Source of the DNA: Marinobacterium iners
Lineage (GTDB): Bacteria; Pseudomonadota; Gammaproteobacteria; Pseudomonadales; Balneatricaceae
Assembly: GCF_017310015.1 (NCBI RefSeq)
Contig: NZ_CP022297.1
Span: 2,170,001 to 2,234,000, forward strand
DNA length: 64,000 nucleotides
Direction of reading: 5' to 3'
How positions within the stretch are numbered: position 1 is the stretch's first letter; every line of letters starts with the position of its first letter. The notes beneath the pieces are model-generated. The model had not been told where the DNA came from, searched no databases, and saw only the letters and a list, made by a program, of their open reading frames with translations. Position numbers and translations under genes: made by a program. Positions 27,534 through 37,228 of the stretch are shown piece after piece.

Positions 27534-30167
27534 TCAGCGCTTACGTCCCTGCTCTTCCTGCCAGCGCCCGTCACGGTAGAACGCTTTCCAGCCGGTTGCC
27601 TTGCCCTCAACTTCCGTCATCACATACTGCTCTTTGGTTTTCCGACTGTAACGAATTACTGCCGGATTACCATCAGGGTCTTTCTGCGGCGCATCCATCA
27701 GATAGGCGTATTTGGGATCGATCTCATCACGGTGCGGCACCAGCTCAGCCACCAGCGGCGCACGCGTTTCCCGTTTTTTCGGAAACTGACTCGCCGCCAG
27801 GAACAGGCCGCTGGCACCATCACGCAGTACGTAGGTATCTTCAACCTTTTCGCACTGCAGTTCCGGCATTGGTACCGGATCCATTTTGGGAGGCGCCGGC
27901 TCACCGTTTTTCAGCAGTTTGCGCGTATTCTTGCACTCGCTATTGGTGCAACCGAAAAACTTGCCGAAACGACCGGTCTTAAGCTGCATTTCGGAGCCGC
28001 ACTTGTCGCATTCGATACTGGGCCCATCATAGCCCTTGATCCTGAAGCTACCCTGTTCAACCTCGAAACCAGGACAGTCGGGATTGTTGCCGCACACGTG
28101 CAGCTTGCGCTTCTCATCGATCAGGTAGGAGTCCATCGCCGCATCACACAGCTTGCAACGATGTTTGTTGCGCAAGATGCGGGACTCTTCTTCATCATCT
28201 CCATCCACACTGACCACTTCGTCGCCTGGTATCAGGTTGATGGTGCACTTACAGCGCTCCTTGGGCGGCAGGTTATAGCCAGAGCAGCCCAGGAACACGC
28301 CCGTACTTGCCGTTCTGATCATCATCTTGCGACCGCATTCGGGGCAATCAATATCTGTCGGCGTCGGACTGTTGGGCCTCATGCCGTGGTCAGCACTTTG
28401 CGCCTCCTGCAGCTTGTCGGTAAAGCCGCTGTAGAACTGATTCAACAGCTCCTTCCAGTTCACCTCACCCTGCGCCACGTCATCAAGACGCTGCTCCATA
28501 CGCGCGGTGAAACTGTAATCCATCAGATCGGAGAAATTCTCGTTCAATCGCTCGGTGACAATGTCACCCATTTTGCAGGCATAGAAACGACGCCCCTGCA
28601 CCTGTACATAGCCGCGATCCTGAATTGTTGAAATGATGGAGGCATACGTGGAAGGACGACCAATACCACGCTTTTCAAGCTCCTTGACCAGACTGGCTTC
28701 GCTGTAGCGTGGTGCCGGCTTGGTAAAGTGCTGCTTCGGGTCCAGCGACTTGAGCGCCAGCACTTCGCCCTGCGCTACATCCGGCAGAATGACATCTTCG
28801 TCACTGCGCCCCTTGGCCGGCAACGCGCGAGTATAACCGTCAAAACGCAGAATACGACCTTTGGTAGTAAGCTCGTAATCACCACTTTCAACGGTAATAC
28901 GGGTGCTCGTGTACAGTGCAGGCATCATCTGACAAGCCAGGAACTGACGCCGAATCAGGTCATACAGGCGCTGGGCATCCGGCTCCATGCCCTTGAGAGC
29001 ATCAACCGTCAGATTTACATCAGAAGGCCGAATCGCTTCGTGCGCCTCCTGAGCCCCTTCCTTGCTTGAGTAGCTGACCGGCTCTTCCGGCAGGTACTCC
29101 TTGCCGTACTGTTCAGCAATAAACTCACGGCACGCCTCCACCGCTTCGGCGCTGAGGTTAGTCGAGTCGGTACGCATGTAGGTGATATAGCCCGCTTCAT
29201 ACAACCGCTGAGCCATCATCATGGTTTTCTTGACGCCAAAGCTCAGCCGCGTACTGGCAGCCTGTTGCAGTGTAGAGGTAATGAATGGCGCCGACGGCTT
29301 GCTGCTGGTGGGGCGGTCCTCGCGCGCACGCACAGCCAGTGCACCGTTGCGAAGGCGCTCCAGATGGGTCTCGGTTTCGGCCTGACTCTCTGGACGGAAT
29401 GTCTTGCCGGCATATTTGCTGACCTGAAGCCGCAGCGCCTGCTGGGCCTGTGTTTCCGAGTCGGCATGCACTTCCCAGTATTCATCAGGTATGAAGGCAC
29501 GGATTTCGCGTTCACGTTCGACGATCAGGCGCACAGCAACGGACTGTACCCGTCCGGCCGAGAGGCCACGGGCGATCTTCTCCCACAGCAGAGGTGACAG
29601 CATATAGCCCACAACCCGGTCCAGAAAACGCCGTGCCTGCTGGGCGTTGACACGATTAAGGTCCAGATCGCTCGGCTGGGAAAACGCCTCCTGAATCGCC
29701 TTCTTGGTAATTTCGTTAAAAACTACGCGCCGGAATCGACTGTCATCACCTCCGATCGCCTCGCGCAAATGCCAGGCAATCGCCTCCCCTTCGCGGTCCA
29801 AGTCCGTTGCGAGGTAGATTTCATCAGCGTTTTTGGCCAGCTTGCGCAGCTCTTCAACGACCTTTTCCTTGCCGGGAAGAATTTCGTAGTGGGCTTCCCA
29901 GTCATGCTCGGGATCGACCCCCATACGCGCTACCAGTTGCTCCTGAGACTTCCGCTTTTTATAGACCGCCTTCTCATCCGGCGACATTTTGCGCGTCAAG
30001 GCTGCCTGACGCGCCCGTTCCTTGGGATCGCTCTTGCTGGCACTGCCGCTGGTTGGCAGGTCGCGAATATGACCCACACTCGATTTGACAACATACTGGC
30101 TGCCCAGATACTTGTTGATCGTTTTGGCCTTTGCCGGTGATTCGACAATGACTAGGGTTTTTCCCAT
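27534..30167 (-). CDS. topA: DNA topoisomerase I (type IA)
   Basis: TopA relaxes negative supercoils. The 877-residue product begins with the Toprim domain (MGKTLVIVESPAKAKTINKYLG; acidic ATDLDREGEAIAWHL). It has the active-site tyrosine Y330 in YITYMRTDS and several C-terminal zinc ribbons with CxxC pairs (CPECG, CKLCDAAM, CDKCG with CTNSECK). After these comes a basic tail. An N-terminal insertion at residues 41-75, charged and lysine/arginine-rich, is common in gammaproteobacteria. Length is normal. Confidence 0.97.
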   Translation of the reverse strand: MGKTLVIVESPAKAKTINKYLGSQYVVKSSVGHIRDLPTSGSASKSDPKERARQAALTRKMSPDEKAVYKKRKSQEQLVARMGVDPEHDWEAHYEILPGKEKVVEELRKLAKNADEIYLATDLDREGEAIAWHLREAIGGDDSRFRRVVFNEITKKAIQEAFSQPSDLDLNRVNAQQARRFLDRVVGYMLSPLLWEKIARGLSAGRVQSVAVRLIVEREREIRAFIPDEYWEVHADSETQAQQALRLQVSKYAGKTFRPESQAETETHLERLRNGALAVRAREDRPTSSKPSAPFITSTLQQAASTRLSFGVKKTMMMAQRLYEAGYITYMRTDSTNLSAEAVEACREFIAEQYGKEYLPEEPVSYSSKEGAQEAHEAIRPSDVNLTVDALKGMEPDAQRLYDLIRRQFLACQMMPALYTSTRITVESGDYELTTKGRILRFDGYTRALPAKGRSDEDVILPDVAQGEVLALKSLDPKQHFTKPAPRYSEASLVKELEKRGIGRPSTYASIISTIQDRGYVQVQGRRFYACKMGDIVTERLNENFSDLMDYSFTARMEQRLDDVAQGEVNWKELLNQFYSGFTDKLQEAQSADHGMRPNSPTPTDIDCPECGRKMMIRTASTGVFLGCSGYNLPPKERCKCTINLIPGDEVVSVDGDDEEESRILRNKHRCKLCDAAMDSYLIDEKRKLHVCGNNPDCPGFEVEQGSFRIKGYDGPSIECDKCGSEMQLKTGRFGKFFGCTNSECKNTRKLLKNGEPAPPKMDPVPMPELQCEKVEDTYVLRDGASGLFLAASQFPKKRETRAPLVAELVPHRDEIDPKYAYLMDAPQKDPDGNPAVIRYSRKTKEQYVMTEVEGKATGWKAFYRDGRWQEEQGRKR

Positions 30168-30284
30168 GAGATACGGATCCTTTTTAGAACGGGCAACTCA
30201 GAAACTGCGAGCATATATAAGGGGTGGTGCTGCCAGCGTCAAGCAGTGTCTGAGACCGGCGATACCAGTCCGCACGCGGATGCC

Positions 30285-30314
30285 TTACAATTCATGTACA
30301 CACCATCCTATAAT
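30285..30314 (+). promoter_or_regulatory. Predicted sigma70 promoter
   Basis: TTACAA (30285-30290) and a perfect TATAAT (30309-30314) are 18 bases apart. They sit 29 bases before the ATG of the membrane coiled-coil protein gene. Confidence 0.55.
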
Positions 30315-30343
30315 TAACATCTCTTTTCAGAGTGCCAAACACC

Positions 30344-31063
30344 ATGCTTGGAGACAACCTGTATCTTGTAATCCTCATCGCCGGAGTCGGTATTCTGGCG
30401 CTGGCGATCAACTATGTGGTCACCACGCGCGAACAGCAGACCGAAGCGCGCCGAGAAAGGCTGAGCTGGCTGCAAACACAGGCGGAGCACACCCTGCACG
30501 CCCTGGCCATTCTGAAAGAAAGCGGCTGCCGGCAGGATATTATCGACAAGCTCAACCAGCATGCGATGGCGCTTATCGAGGAGATCAGCCTGCTGGCACC
30601 GGACTCCGAACTGATGTCCGAAATCAGCAAACTGAAAGAAAGCAGTGACCGCAGCAAGCCTGACAAAAGCCGGTTCAACAGTGACCGAGCCGTCAAACGG
30701 GCCCAGATTTACATCAATTTTGCGGAAAAGCTGATCGCGCAGATGGCACAGGCCGGCAAGATGACCGGTCAGCTTGCCCGTACATATCAAACAGAGCTGT
30801 ACTGGCTTAACGTATCGTTGGTGGCCGACGCCCACCAGTATCAGGCGTCCAGATTGATTGAATCCGGTGACAAGCTTGCGGCCCTTTCTCACCTGAAACA
30901 CGCCAAGGCGGTTCTCGTTCGGGCTACCGCACCGCAACGACAGAAGCAGCCGCGCCTGGATGAGCTACAAGCTGAAATCGACAGAATTCAGCCCAAACGC
31001 AACTGGGGCGCCGGCGCTCTTGCAGAGTCACTGGACGATTACCTGAATGAAAAACAGCCCTGA
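30344..31063 (+). CDS. Membrane-anchored coiled-coil protein of unknown function
   Basis: The 239-residue product has one N-terminal transmembrane segment (about residues 5-24, LYLVILIAGVGILALAINYV). A long charged helical cytoplasmic part follows, including a likely coiled coil at about 28-60. I do not recognise the family. The ATG at 30344 is preferred over the GTG at 30332. A good promoter lies just upstream, divergent from topA. It converges with the next gene across 41 bases. Confidence 0.7.
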   Translation: MLGDNLYLVILIAGVGILALAINYVVTTREQQTEARRERLSWLQTQAEHTLHALAILKESGCRQDIIDKLNQHAMALIEEISLLAPDSELMSEISKLKESSDRSKPDKSRFNSDRAVKRAQIYINFAEKLIAQMAQAGKMTGQLARTYQTELYWLNVSLVADAHQYQASRLIESGDKLAALSHLKHAKAVLVRATAPQRQKQPRLDELQAEIDRIQPKRNWGAGALAESLDDYLNEKQP

Positions 31064-31104
31064 AGCCGCTTCTCGTTCAACCCCTCTACCCAGCGTCATC
31101 GCTA

Positions 31105-31611
31105 TCAGATTTTCTGCTCCAACATTGGCCGAGCCAGGCGATACAATAGATCCAAACGTGTCTCGTCGCCACGCTCATCCCAGTAGAACGTTAAACTGAG
31201 CGGAGTTGACTCAACACCCAGCACGTCATCCGGCAGCTGCTCCAGCAGGCTGTTTAACCGCTCCAGCGCTTCCGGCTGCAGCGTTCCCTGTCCTTTGCTC
31301 CAGCTCCAGTTTTCAATCAGGCCAAGATGATCCAGGGTATCAACGCGCAACACCTCCCAACCACTCCAGTTGTCGCGCTCACCTCGCTCCAGATTGGTTC
31401 TTGCAATGCGATAGGCCGGGATTGTACGTACTTCAGGTTCCATCTCGCCAAGCGCTCGCGGCAGGGATACCCGCGCCATCTGCACCAGAATGCCCAACTG
31501 ACGTGCCTTGAGCCTGAGGTTTGCCTGATAGCGCTGTCGCGGGCTGGGCATCACCCACATGACCGAGCCTATCAGTGAGGCAACTACCAGTGAGATGATG
31601 AACCATTTCAT
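31105..31611 (-). CDS. Membrane-anchored protein of unknown function
   Basis: The 168-residue product has one N-terminal transmembrane helix (MKWFIISLVVASLIGSVMWVM). A short basic stretch follows (SPRQRYQANLRLKARQLG) and then a soluble domain with several tryptophans (NWSGWEVLRV, NWSWSKGQG). No family is recognised. It lies alone between two plus-strand genes and is intact. The single helix and soluble domain suggest an inner-membrane accessory protein, but the sequence gives no direct functional clue. Confidence 0.65.
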   Translation of the reverse strand: MKWFIISLVVASLIGSVMWVMPSPRQRYQANLRLKARQLGILVQMARVSLPRALGEMEPEVRTIPAYRIARTNLERGERDNWSGWEVLRVDTLDHLGLIENWSWSKGQGTLQPEALERLNSLLEQLPDDVLGVESTPLSLTFYWDERGDETRLDLLYRLARPMLEQKI

Positions 31612-31806
31612 TCGACAGACTCCAGGTCAGAGGTCAGGGACAGGCGCGAATAGTAACGCTAAGACCACATAAACGACAGTATGACGCACCGGCAGAATGC
31701 AACAGCCATGGACCAGTGCTTTAACTGAAAGCCGTTTCTGACTAAGATGCGCCTCAGGTTGGCAGCCGCTGCCAACAACTCATTAGTAAAGATGCAAGGA
31801 GCCGCC

Positions 31807-33444
31807 TTGGACAAGCACAGGGTTTGGCAACAGCTGGAACAGCTCTGCGCCACTGAATCCTCTCTGCACCTGCGCGACCTGCTGCAGGTAAAGGACCGGT
31901 TTTCCCGGTTCAGTTTTCGTCAGGATGAGCTGCTGCTCGATCTGTCCCGACAACGGCTGACCACGAATACCCTGACCCAGTTACTGCAACTCGCTGACAG
32001 CTGCGACTTGGCACAGTGGATCGAGTCCCTGTTCAAGGGCGATCGCATCAACCACACAGAAAACCGCGCCGCACTGCACACAGCCCTTCGGCTGCCCGCC
32101 GAAGCAACGCTTGAACATCAGGGGGAAGACCTTGTCACACTGGTGCAGGCTGATCTCCAGCGCATGCAGCACCTGGTGGAACAACTACATCAGGGCCAAT
32201 GGCGCGGTTTTAGCGGCGAACCGATCGACACATTGGTCAATGTAGGAGTCGGCGGATCAGACTTGGGTCCAATGATGGTCTGCCGCGCACTGGACGGCTT
32301 TCAAGCACCGGAAGCACGCCAGATCACAACCCATTTCATATCGTCCATGGATGGCAGCCAGATTTCAGGCCTGTTGGACCAGCTTGACCCGGCCCGCACC
32401 CTGTTTGTTGTTTCATCCAAGTCATTTTCCACCGCCGACACCCTCGCCAACGCCGCGACGGCACTGGACTGGCTTATCCGTGCCAGCGGCCTGACCACTG
32501 AGCTGCTTGCTCGACGCCATTTCATTGCTGTAACCGCCAATGCGCCACGTGCAGAAGCCTGGGGCATTCCGGTTGAGAACCAGCTTCATTTTCGTGACTG
32601 GGTCGGCGGACGCTATTCGCTTTGGTCAACCATTGGCCTGGCGATCGCTGTCAGGATCGGCATGAGCGGTTTTCGAGCCCTGCTGGACGGGGCTCACCGC
32701 ATGGACATGCATTTTCGGCACACCCCTTTCAGTCACAACTTGCCTGTCCTGCTGGCACTGGCCGAAATCTGGAATATCAACTTTCTTGGCATCCATGCCC
32801 ACGCCATTCTCCCCTACGATGGCCGGCTGGCGCATCTGCCGGCTTACCTTGAGCAGCTGGAGATGGAAAGTAACGGCAAAAGCGTCGACCGGCAGGGAAG
32901 TCGAATTGAACACCACACCTGTCCAGTGCTCTGGGGTGAAATCGGCCCCAATGCCCAACACGCGTTTTACCAGCTGCTGCATCAGGGCAGCGAAGCGGTC
33001 ATGTGTGATTTTATTGTTCCGGCACGGCGCTACGCCGACCAGAGCGATGCCCTGCAGTCCCAGCATCGTCTGACACTGGCGAACTGCCTGGCACAGGCAC
33101 GAGTCCTGGCACTGGGCGATGCTGCGGTTGATCAATCCAATGCAACGCCCTGGCAGCGCTACCAGGGCAATCAGCCCAGCACACTTATCCTGCTGGACGA
33201 GCTGACACCCGCGTCACTGGGGGCTCTGATTGCCCTGTACGAACATAAGGTGTTTGTTCAGTCTGTCATCTGGAACATCAACCCCTTCGACCAATGGGGC
33301 GTCGAGCTTGGCAAGCAGGTGGCCAACAGCCTGCTGGATATAATCGGCACCCCGGCAACGACTGACCGATTTGATATCGCGACCGAAGGCGTATTGAATC
33401 AGCTGCATGGTCAATGGAGCGACCGGGAGAGTACAGAATGTTGA
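31807..33444 (+). CDS. pgi: Glucose-6-phosphate isomerase
   Basis: Pgi interconverts glucose-6-phosphate and fructose-6-phosphate. The product contains VNVGVGGSDLGPMMV, FVVSSKSFSTADT, the DWVGGRYSLWSTIGL signature and the second signature near the C-terminus (NPFDQWGVELGK). I propose a TTG start at 31807: AAGGAG lies five bases upstream and the resulting 545-residue protein has the usual N-terminal length. An ATG 15 bases earlier lacks a ribosome site. The stop overlaps the start of the next gene by 7 bases. Confidence 0.93.
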   Translation: MDKHRVWQQLEQLCATESSLHLRDLLQVKDRFSRFSFRQDELLLDLSRQRLTTNTLTQLLQLADSCDLAQWIESLFKGDRINHTENRAALHTALRLPAEATLEHQGEDLVTLVQADLQRMQHLVEQLHQGQWRGFSGEPIDTLVNVGVGGSDLGPMMVCRALDGFQAPEARQITTHFISSMDGSQISGLLDQLDPARTLFVVSSKSFSTADTLANAATALDWLIRASGLTTELLARRHFIAVTANAPRAEAWGIPVENQLHFRDWVGGRYSLWSTIGLAIAVRIGMSGFRALLDGAHRMDMHFRHTPFSHNLPVLLALAEIWNINFLGIHAHAILPYDGRLAHLPAYLEQLEMESNGKSVDRQGSRIEHHTCPVLWGEIGPNAQHAFYQLLHQGSEAVMCDFIVPARRYADQSDALQSQHRLTLANCLAQARVLALGDAAVDQSNATPWQRYQGNQPSTLILLDELTPASLGALIALYEHKVFVQSVIWNINPFDQWGVELGKQVANSLLDIIGTPATTDRFDIATEGVLNQLHGQWSDRESTEC

Positions 33445-34685
33445 TTGCGATATGGGGGGACGAACTGGGTGCCTGGGTGGCAGCCGTCGAACTTGCTCGC
33501 ACCGGGAACCACGTACTTCTGCAGCAAGCAGCTCCGGGTGAAAGCAGCCATCGAGCCGAGCCCGGGCTGATGGACAGCCTTGCAGCAGGCATGGCATCCG
33601 GCAATATCCGACTGTGCAGCCACCAGGAAGCACTGCAGGCCCCATGGCACTGGCTTGCCTCCCACCCTTCCGATATCAGCCATGCCGAAAGCGTCTGTCG
33701 TGATCTCAGCCTGCAGGGACCTGACAATCTGGTGCTAATCAATCAAAGCAACTTCGGCATTGGTGCCAGCGATCGACTGCACGCCCTGCTTGATTCTGCC
33801 CGCCAGCAGTCATTGGTCTGCCTGCCAGACACTCTACAGCAGGGACAGGCACTGCAGCAGTTTGCAACTCCCGATACTCTGCTGGTGGGGTGCGAGGATG
33901 ATGCTGCGCGCCTGCTGCTACAGGCCCTGCTTCGACCGTTTTCTTCTCGCCTGCAGCAGATTCAGTGGATGAGTCGACGGGAGGCCGAGTTCAGCAAGTT
34001 TGCCATCTCCGGGATGCTGGCCCTGCGCCTTGGGTACATCAATGAACTGGCCAACCTGGCGGACCGCCTTGACGTGGATATTGAAGTAGTACGACAGGGC
34101 ATGAGCAGCGACAAGCGCATTGGCCAGCATTACCTGGCCCCCGGCTGCGGTTTTGGTGGCCACCATTTCACCCAGTATATTGAGGGATTGGCTGACATAC
34201 TGGCAGAAACCCGCCACTCAACCCTGCTCAACACCGTGCTGAATGAAAACGAGCGTCAGAAAGAACTGCCTTTCCGCAAACTCTGGCAGCACTATCGGTG
34301 TGATCTGCGCGGTCGACGCATCGCCATCTGGGGATGCGCCTTCAAGCCTGGGGTTGCCAGCGTGGATAACGCGCCGTCATTGCGGGTCATTCGTGCCCTG
34401 CTGGCACAGGAAGCACAGGTTCAGGTGCATGATCCCGAAGCACTGAGTGCCCTTCAGAGCGAATTGGGGCAAAGCACCGGACTCACACTGCATCAAGACC
34501 CCTACACAGCAACACAGCAGGCCGATGCGCTGCTGCTGCTAACCGAATGGCCCCTGTACAGTTCTCCGGACTATGAGCGCCTGCTGCAGCTGATGCAAAC
34601 ACCGCTGATTGTTGATGGTCGCAACCTGTTCGAGCCGGACTACCTGCGCCAGCTTGGATTTACCTATTACGGCGTAGGACGCTGA
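33438..34685 (+). CDS. Degenerate UDP-glucose 6-dehydrogenase homologue
   Basis: The 415-residue product aligns by eye along the full UDP-glucose/GDP-mannose dehydrogenase family. It keeps SSDKRIG, PGCGFGG, the lysine in AEFSKF (K187) and the C-terminal IAIWGCAFKPG. Key parts are lost. The catalytic cysteine motif GGSCFPKD reads GGHHFTQY, so the cysteine is H243 and the KD pair is also gone. The asparagine four residues after K187 is a serine. The N-terminal GxGxxG reads GDELG. The frame is intact and coupled to pgi by a 7-base overlap. It is probably not an active dehydrogenase; binding or regulatory use is a guess. Confidence 0.82.
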   Translation: MLIAIWGDELGAWVAAVELARTGNHVLLQQAAPGESSHRAEPGLMDSLAAGMASGNIRLCSHQEALQAPWHWLASHPSDISHAESVCRDLSLQGPDNLVLINQSNFGIGASDRLHALLDSARQQSLVCLPDTLQQGQALQQFATPDTLLVGCEDDAARLLLQALLRPFSSRLQQIQWMSRREAEFSKFAISGMLALRLGYINELANLADRLDVDIEVVRQGMSSDKRIGQHYLAPGCGFGGHHFTQYIEGLADILAETRHSTLLNTVLNENERQKELPFRKLWQHYRCDLRGRRIAIWGCAFKPGVASVDNAPSLRVIRALLAQEAQVQVHDPEALSALQSELGQSTGLTLHQDPYTATQQADALLLLTEWPLYSSPDYERLLQLMQTPLIVDGRNLFEPDYLRQLGFTYYGVGR

Positions 34686-34764
34686 AAAACGTCAAGCATC
34701 CGGAGTGTGCGCCGGGCACATGCAGTGCTATTCTAGAGGCACACTCAACTGGAAGGATGTAACG

Positions 34765-35205
34765 ATGAGTATCTATTCCCGCATTCTGCTTGCGCTGGAT
34801 CTGTCAGATGAATCGGAACAGCTGGCAATGAAAACGGCCGAGATGGCCAAAGCTTTCGGCGCCGAACTCAACCTGATTCACGTAGTGGAGCCTCTCAGCT
34901 TTGCCTATGGCGGCGATGTTCCCATGGACCTGACGACCATACAGGAGCAGCTTGACGAGCATGCACGCACCAAGCTGGACCTGTATGCAGAAAAGATTGG
35001 CTACCCTGTCAGTAACAAAATTATCGTGACAGGCCATACCGAGACGGAAATTCACCGTGCTGCCGAAGAGCACAACACCGACTTGGTAATCCTGGGCAGC
35101 CATGGCCGCCATGGGCTTGCCCTGCTGCTTGGTTCGACCGCCAATGGTGTCCTGCATGGCGCCAAATGTGATGTGCTGGCAATTCGGGTAAAAGAGGAGG
35201 ACTAA
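34765..35205 (+). CDS. Universal stress protein (UspA family)
   Basis: The 146-residue product begins MSIYSRILLALDLSDESEQ and carries GSHGRHGLALLLGSTANGVL. That fits the G-x2-G-x9-G-[ST] nucleotide-binding pattern of ATP-binding Usp proteins. One domain only; no signal peptide. The ATG at 34765 has AAGG eleven bases upstream. The stop codon overlaps the stop of the opposite-strand uup gene by three bases. Its specific stress is not visible from the sequence; no Anr box is seen upstream. Confidence 0.9.
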   Translation: MSIYSRILLALDLSDESEQLAMKTAEMAKAFGAELNLIHVVEPLSFAYGGDVPMDLTTIQEQLDEHARTKLDLYAEKIGYPVSNKIIVTGHTETEIHRAAEEHNTDLVILGSHGRHGLALLLGSTANGVLHGAKCDVLAIRVKEED

Positions 35206-37076
35206 CCCCCCTCCTGCATTGACTCCAGCTCAACCCAGCGCTCCATCAACGCCTCGAGCTGCTGCTCCTGCTGTTGCAGCAACTCGAGCGTGTTGGCAAT
35301 CTCGGTCTGATCACCGGCGTAAAATTCGGGTGATGCGGTGACAGCGTGCAACCGCTCCAGCTCAGCCTCTGTCGCCTCCATCTGCTGTGGCAACAGATCC
35401 AGTTCTCGCTGCAGCTTATAACTCAGCTTTTTGGCCGTCGGCTTTTTCGCGGCAACAGGCTTTGGCTTCTCGGCCTTGGCCGCTGCGACAGGCTGTGGCC
35501 GCTGCCGCAACCAGTCGGCATAGCCACCCACATACTCACGGACCACACCCTGCCCTTCAAACACCACCGAGCTGGTGACCACATTATCGAGGAAACGACG
35601 GTCATGACTGACAAGAAGAATGGTGCCATCAAAGTTGAGTAGAATTTCTTCCAGCAGCTCCAGCGTTTCCACATCAAGGTCGTTAGTTGGCTCGTCCAGT
35701 ACCAGAACATTGGCCGGCTGACTGAACAGACGCGCCAACAGCAGTCGGTTGCACTCCCCACCGGAAAGCGCCTTGACCGGGGTCCGCGCACGCTCGGGGC
35801 TGAACAGAAAATCCTGCAGATAACTGATAATGTGGCGCGACTGACCGTTGACGTCAATACTCTCGCGCCCACCTGATACGTTGTCGATCACGCTTTTTTC
35901 GGGGTCAAGCTGTCCTCTTAGCTGGTCGAAGTAGGCCACCTCCAGCTTGGTGCCGAGCCTGACCACACCAGACTCCGGCTCAAGCTGGCCGAGTACAATC
36001 TTCAACAAAGTGCTTTTGCCGCTGCCGTTAGGACCGATCAAACCGATTCGGTCACCACGCTGAATCTTGAGTGAGAAGTCACACAACAATGGTTTGCCGG
36101 CGTAACTCATCGAGACATGCTCCAGCTCTGCCACCAGCTTGCCTGACTTCTGCGCCTCTTCAAGGCCAAAGCTTGCCCCGCCCTGGCGCTCACGGCGCTG
36201 TGAACGCTCGCGTCGCAGTTGCTCCAGCGCACGAACTCTGCCTTCGTTGCGGGTGCGGCGTGCCTTGATCCCCTGACGAATCCAGCGTTCCTCCTGGGCC
36301 AGCTTCTTGTCAAATTCGGCGTTGTGACGCGCCTCCTCATCCAGCAGCTGTTGTTTCAGTTCCAGGTAACGGCTGTAGCTGCCCGGAAAGCTGGTCAGCA
36401 CACCGCGATCCAGCTCTACGATGCGTGTTGCCAGCTTCTCAACCAGCGCACGGTCATGCGAGACAAACAGAATGGCTCCCCGGAAGTCGAGCATCATCTG
36501 CTCAAGCCATTCAATGGTTTCGATATCGAGATGGTTGGTCGGCTCATCCAGCAGCAACAGATCTGGTTTCTGCACCAGTGCCGCCCCCAGGGCGGCACGG
36601 CGACGCCAACCACCGGACAGCTCTGCCATACGGGTATCCGGCTGCAGCCCAAGCCGATCCAGCACAGATTGTACTTGTTGTTCAAGATGCCAGCCGTCAC
36701 GGGCTTCCAACTGATGCTGCAGCTCTTCCAGCTGCTTCAGTGAAGCGGCATCCGTGTTGTGTGAAAGGGTATCGTAGGCACGGCGCAGCTCAACCACTTC
36801 GGCAAGACCGGACGCTACCACATCATGTACCGTCCGCTCATCGGCTGCCGGCAGCATCTGGGACAGCTGAGCGATACGAATGGCCGGATCCCGCCAGACA
36901 GAGCCCTGATCAGAATGAATCTCGCCGGACACCAGCTTCATCAGGGTCGACTTCCCCGCCCCGTTGAGGCCAACCAGTGCAATCCGCTCGCCTGGATCAA
37001 TCTGAAAATCAACACCATCCATCAGCGGCGCAGCACTGAAGCTGACCGACACACCTTCCAATTTTATCAGCGGCAT
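35202..37076 (-). CDS. uup: ABC-F ATPase Uup
   Basis: The 624-residue soluble product has two ABC domains. Walker A motifs are GLNGAGKST and GPNGSGKST, signature motifs LSGGW and LSGGE, and both domains have the LLLDEPTNHLD or LVLDEPTNDLD type of Walker B. The interdomain linker contains EERWIRQGIKARRTRNEGR. A C-terminal coiled coil starting KLSYKLQRELDLLPQ is typical of Uup. E. coli Uup lowers excision of transposons and acts on ribosomes or replication intermediates. Start is the ATG at 37076; the frame extends further upstream without a start signal. Confidence 0.92.
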   Translation of the reverse strand: MPLIKLEGVSVSFSAAPLMDGVDFQIDPGERIALVGLNGAGKSTLMKLVSGEIHSDQGSVWRDPAIRIAQLSQMLPAADERTVHDVVASGLAEVVELRRAYDTLSHNTDAASLKQLEELQHQLEARDGWHLEQQVQSVLDRLGLQPDTRMAELSGGWRRRAALGAALVQKPDLLLLDEPTNHLDIETIEWLEQMMLDFRGAILFVSHDRALVEKLATRIVELDRGVLTSFPGSYSRYLELKQQLLDEEARHNAEFDKKLAQEERWIRQGIKARRTRNEGRVRALEQLRRERSQRRERQGGASFGLEEAQKSGKLVAELEHVSMSYAGKPLLCDFSLKIQRGDRIGLIGPNGSGKSTLLKIVLGQLEPESGVVRLGTKLEVAYFDQLRGQLDPEKSVIDNVSGGRESIDVNGQSRHIISYLQDFLFSPERARTPVKALSGGECNRLLLARLFSQPANVLVLDEPTNDLDVETLELLEEILLNFDGTILLVSHDRRFLDNVVTSSVVFEGQGVVREYVGGYADWLRQRPQPVAAAKAEKPKPVAAKKPTAKKLSYKLQRELDLLPQQMEATEAELERLHAVTASPEFYAGDQTEIANTLELLQQQEQQLEALMERWVELESMQEGG

Positions 37077-37228
37077 ACAAACCCGTACCTTACAAACATT
37101 CAAGCACGCTAGTGTACCTGAATTCAGTGCTTCTGTTGAAAACAGCAGAACAATGGTTATTTTTACTTTTAGAGCAGGATACACTGGCCGACAGTATTCA
37201 GATTGGTTACGGCTGTTCGGAGATTATT

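Noticed and set aside
27504..28631. A 375-codon plus-strand frame opposite topA
   Set aside because: The topA zinc ribbons and catalytic motifs fix the minus strand as coding; the plus frame has no recognisable protein features.
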